64,000 nt of DNA from Cordia subcordata (lineage: Eukaryota > Streptophyta > Magnoliopsida > Boraginales > Cordiaceae): positions 2,722,501 through 2,786,500 of the forward strand of contig JAPTOF010000006.1 in the NCBI GenBank assembly GCA_028554755.1, written 5' to 3'. The translations under genes were made by a program, and so were the position numbers. Below the pieces are notes generated by a model. It ran no database searches and was not told the DNA's origin. It saw only the letters and a list, made by a program, of their open reading frames with translations. Below are positions 63,156 to 64,000 of this stretch, in pieces. Position 1 is the first letter of the stretch. Each line of letters starts with the position of its first letter.

Positions 63156-63398
63156 ATGGAGGTCGGACAGTGGAGCAACCAGGGGGAGGTGCCAGGCCAA
63201 ATTGGTAATGGCACTTGCCGGGTCATTATACCACTTCATTCACCTGGAATATGGAGTATATATGGAGACCAGACTCTTTTGAGTTATTCTTTGCCAAGGC
63301 TGCAACTGCAACTGGCACTCATATTTCTACTCACCCAAGGTCTCCATATATTATTGTTCAAACGCTTAAACTTCCAAAGGGTTGTTGCAGAAATTGTG
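63156..63398 (+). CDS. Cation/H+ exchanger (CHX), probable first exon, partial
   Basis: From an ATG in good context (CCATGG) the frame gives a polar start, then NGTCRVIIP, GIWSIYGDQTLLSYSLPRLQ, a hydrophobic helix LALIFLLTQGLHILLF and RVVAEI. This follows the N-terminal order of plant CHX monovalent cation/proton antiporters, where a short exon 1 ends near the RxxAEI motif. A donor GTGGTATTA at 63396 or 63399 would end the exon. The usual continuation (a GIxLGPS motif) is not found before 64000, so the rest should lie beyond the window, or the gene is broken. Confidence 0.55.
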
Positions 63399-64000
63399 GT
63401 ATTATTTATTACCCACTTCCTTTTTTCTTTGAGTAAAATGCACTTTACTCTTCTGTATTTTATCAAAGTTGTATAAAATTCACTTGGTTTTAAAACGCAA
63501 TATTTCTTTGCGATTTCAAAAGCGCTCATTGACCCCTACCATTGGCATTAAAAGAAAATTTATAAATTGGTGCAAATTTTTTCTTCTATTTTAAAGATGG
63601 TGCAAATTCCCTCCCCTGGTTTAAGATAACGTGTAAATACACCACTTGTAAGGTGAGACTGAAAAAAGTGTTTTAAATTATGTTGATTTCTTTGTTTACT
63701 TGCATTCCATTGTTATTAGATGTATCTATATTATTTAATAATGAGTCATTTAAGGTAGGAGATATATTTTCATTTTTTCACTCATTTGCATTATTTTTTA
63801 AATCAGAGAAGGAAATTTGTACTATTTATAAAATCAAAGGGGGAGTCTACACCATTTTTAAAGGTAGAGGGGGAAAATTGTACTAATTTACTTGAGATTT
63901 TTTTTGTTATTAAAAAGTTAAAATACATTGTAGCTATGTTTTTACACTCTCAATTAACCTTGGCAAGAAAACTAAAAGTGCAGTAATGTACAATGTTTTC
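63399..64000 (+). other. Presumed intron of the CHX-like gene
   Basis: AT-rich sequence without CHX motifs in any frame I checked. It would be intron 1 if the gene is intact. Confidence 0.4.

Overview
This window looks like nuclear DNA of a flowering plant. It is AT-rich, its genes are split by GT-AG introns, and long intergenic tracts carry microsatellites, miniature inverted-repeat elements (MITEs) and retrotransposon debris. The gene families are plant-specific: a class III peroxidase, CURT1 of the thylakoid, ERD15, LURP-one-related proteins, NPF and CHX transporters. I cannot name the species. I see no prokaryotic, organellar, rRNA, tRNA or CRISPR signal.

Layout, left to right. A secreted class III peroxidase (minus, 736-2925) is followed by about 4.9 kb of AT-rich spacer and a four-exon NPF/POT transporter (minus, 7789-13530) whose large introns hold several MITEs. 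From 13.5 to 25.8 kb there is no recognisable intact gene: a (TC)37 tract, a 132-bp degenerate repeat array capped by a GC-rich hairpin, a LINE 3' end, a Copia-like LTR fragment, and a GC-rich open segment between 19-bp direct repeats. Then come a small HIG1-type protein (plus, 25883-26331), two tandem LURP-one-related genes (plus, 27069-27925 and 30035-31027), and a SWIM zinc-finger protein derived from a Mutator-like transposase (plus, 33521-36812). They are followed by an AVT6-type amino acid transporter (minus, 38203-40434), alpha-SNAP with nine exons (plus, 44554-50177), a PLAC8-family membrane protein (plus, 51583-53247), a small Sel1-like protein (plus, 54519-55697), CURT1B (plus, 57394-58657), ERD15 (minus, 59357-59913), and at the right edge what looks like the first exon of a CHX cation/H+ exchanger (plus, from 63156).

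The genes do not form a functional cluster; this is an ordinary gene-rich chromosome arm. Loose themes are stress and defence (peroxidase, LURP-one pair, ERD15, HIG1), membrane transport (NPF, AVT6, CHX) and trafficking (alpha-SNAP). Coordinates for multi-exon genes span first to last coding base; exon boundaries were read by hand from GT/AG sites and frame continuity, and every complete multi-exon model closes in frame.

The most unusual observation is a family of about 55-bp foldback sequences. I found four copies, each inside a short intron: one in the first LURP-one gene, two in AVT6, one in CURT1B. In one AVT6 intron the element makes up more than half of the intron.
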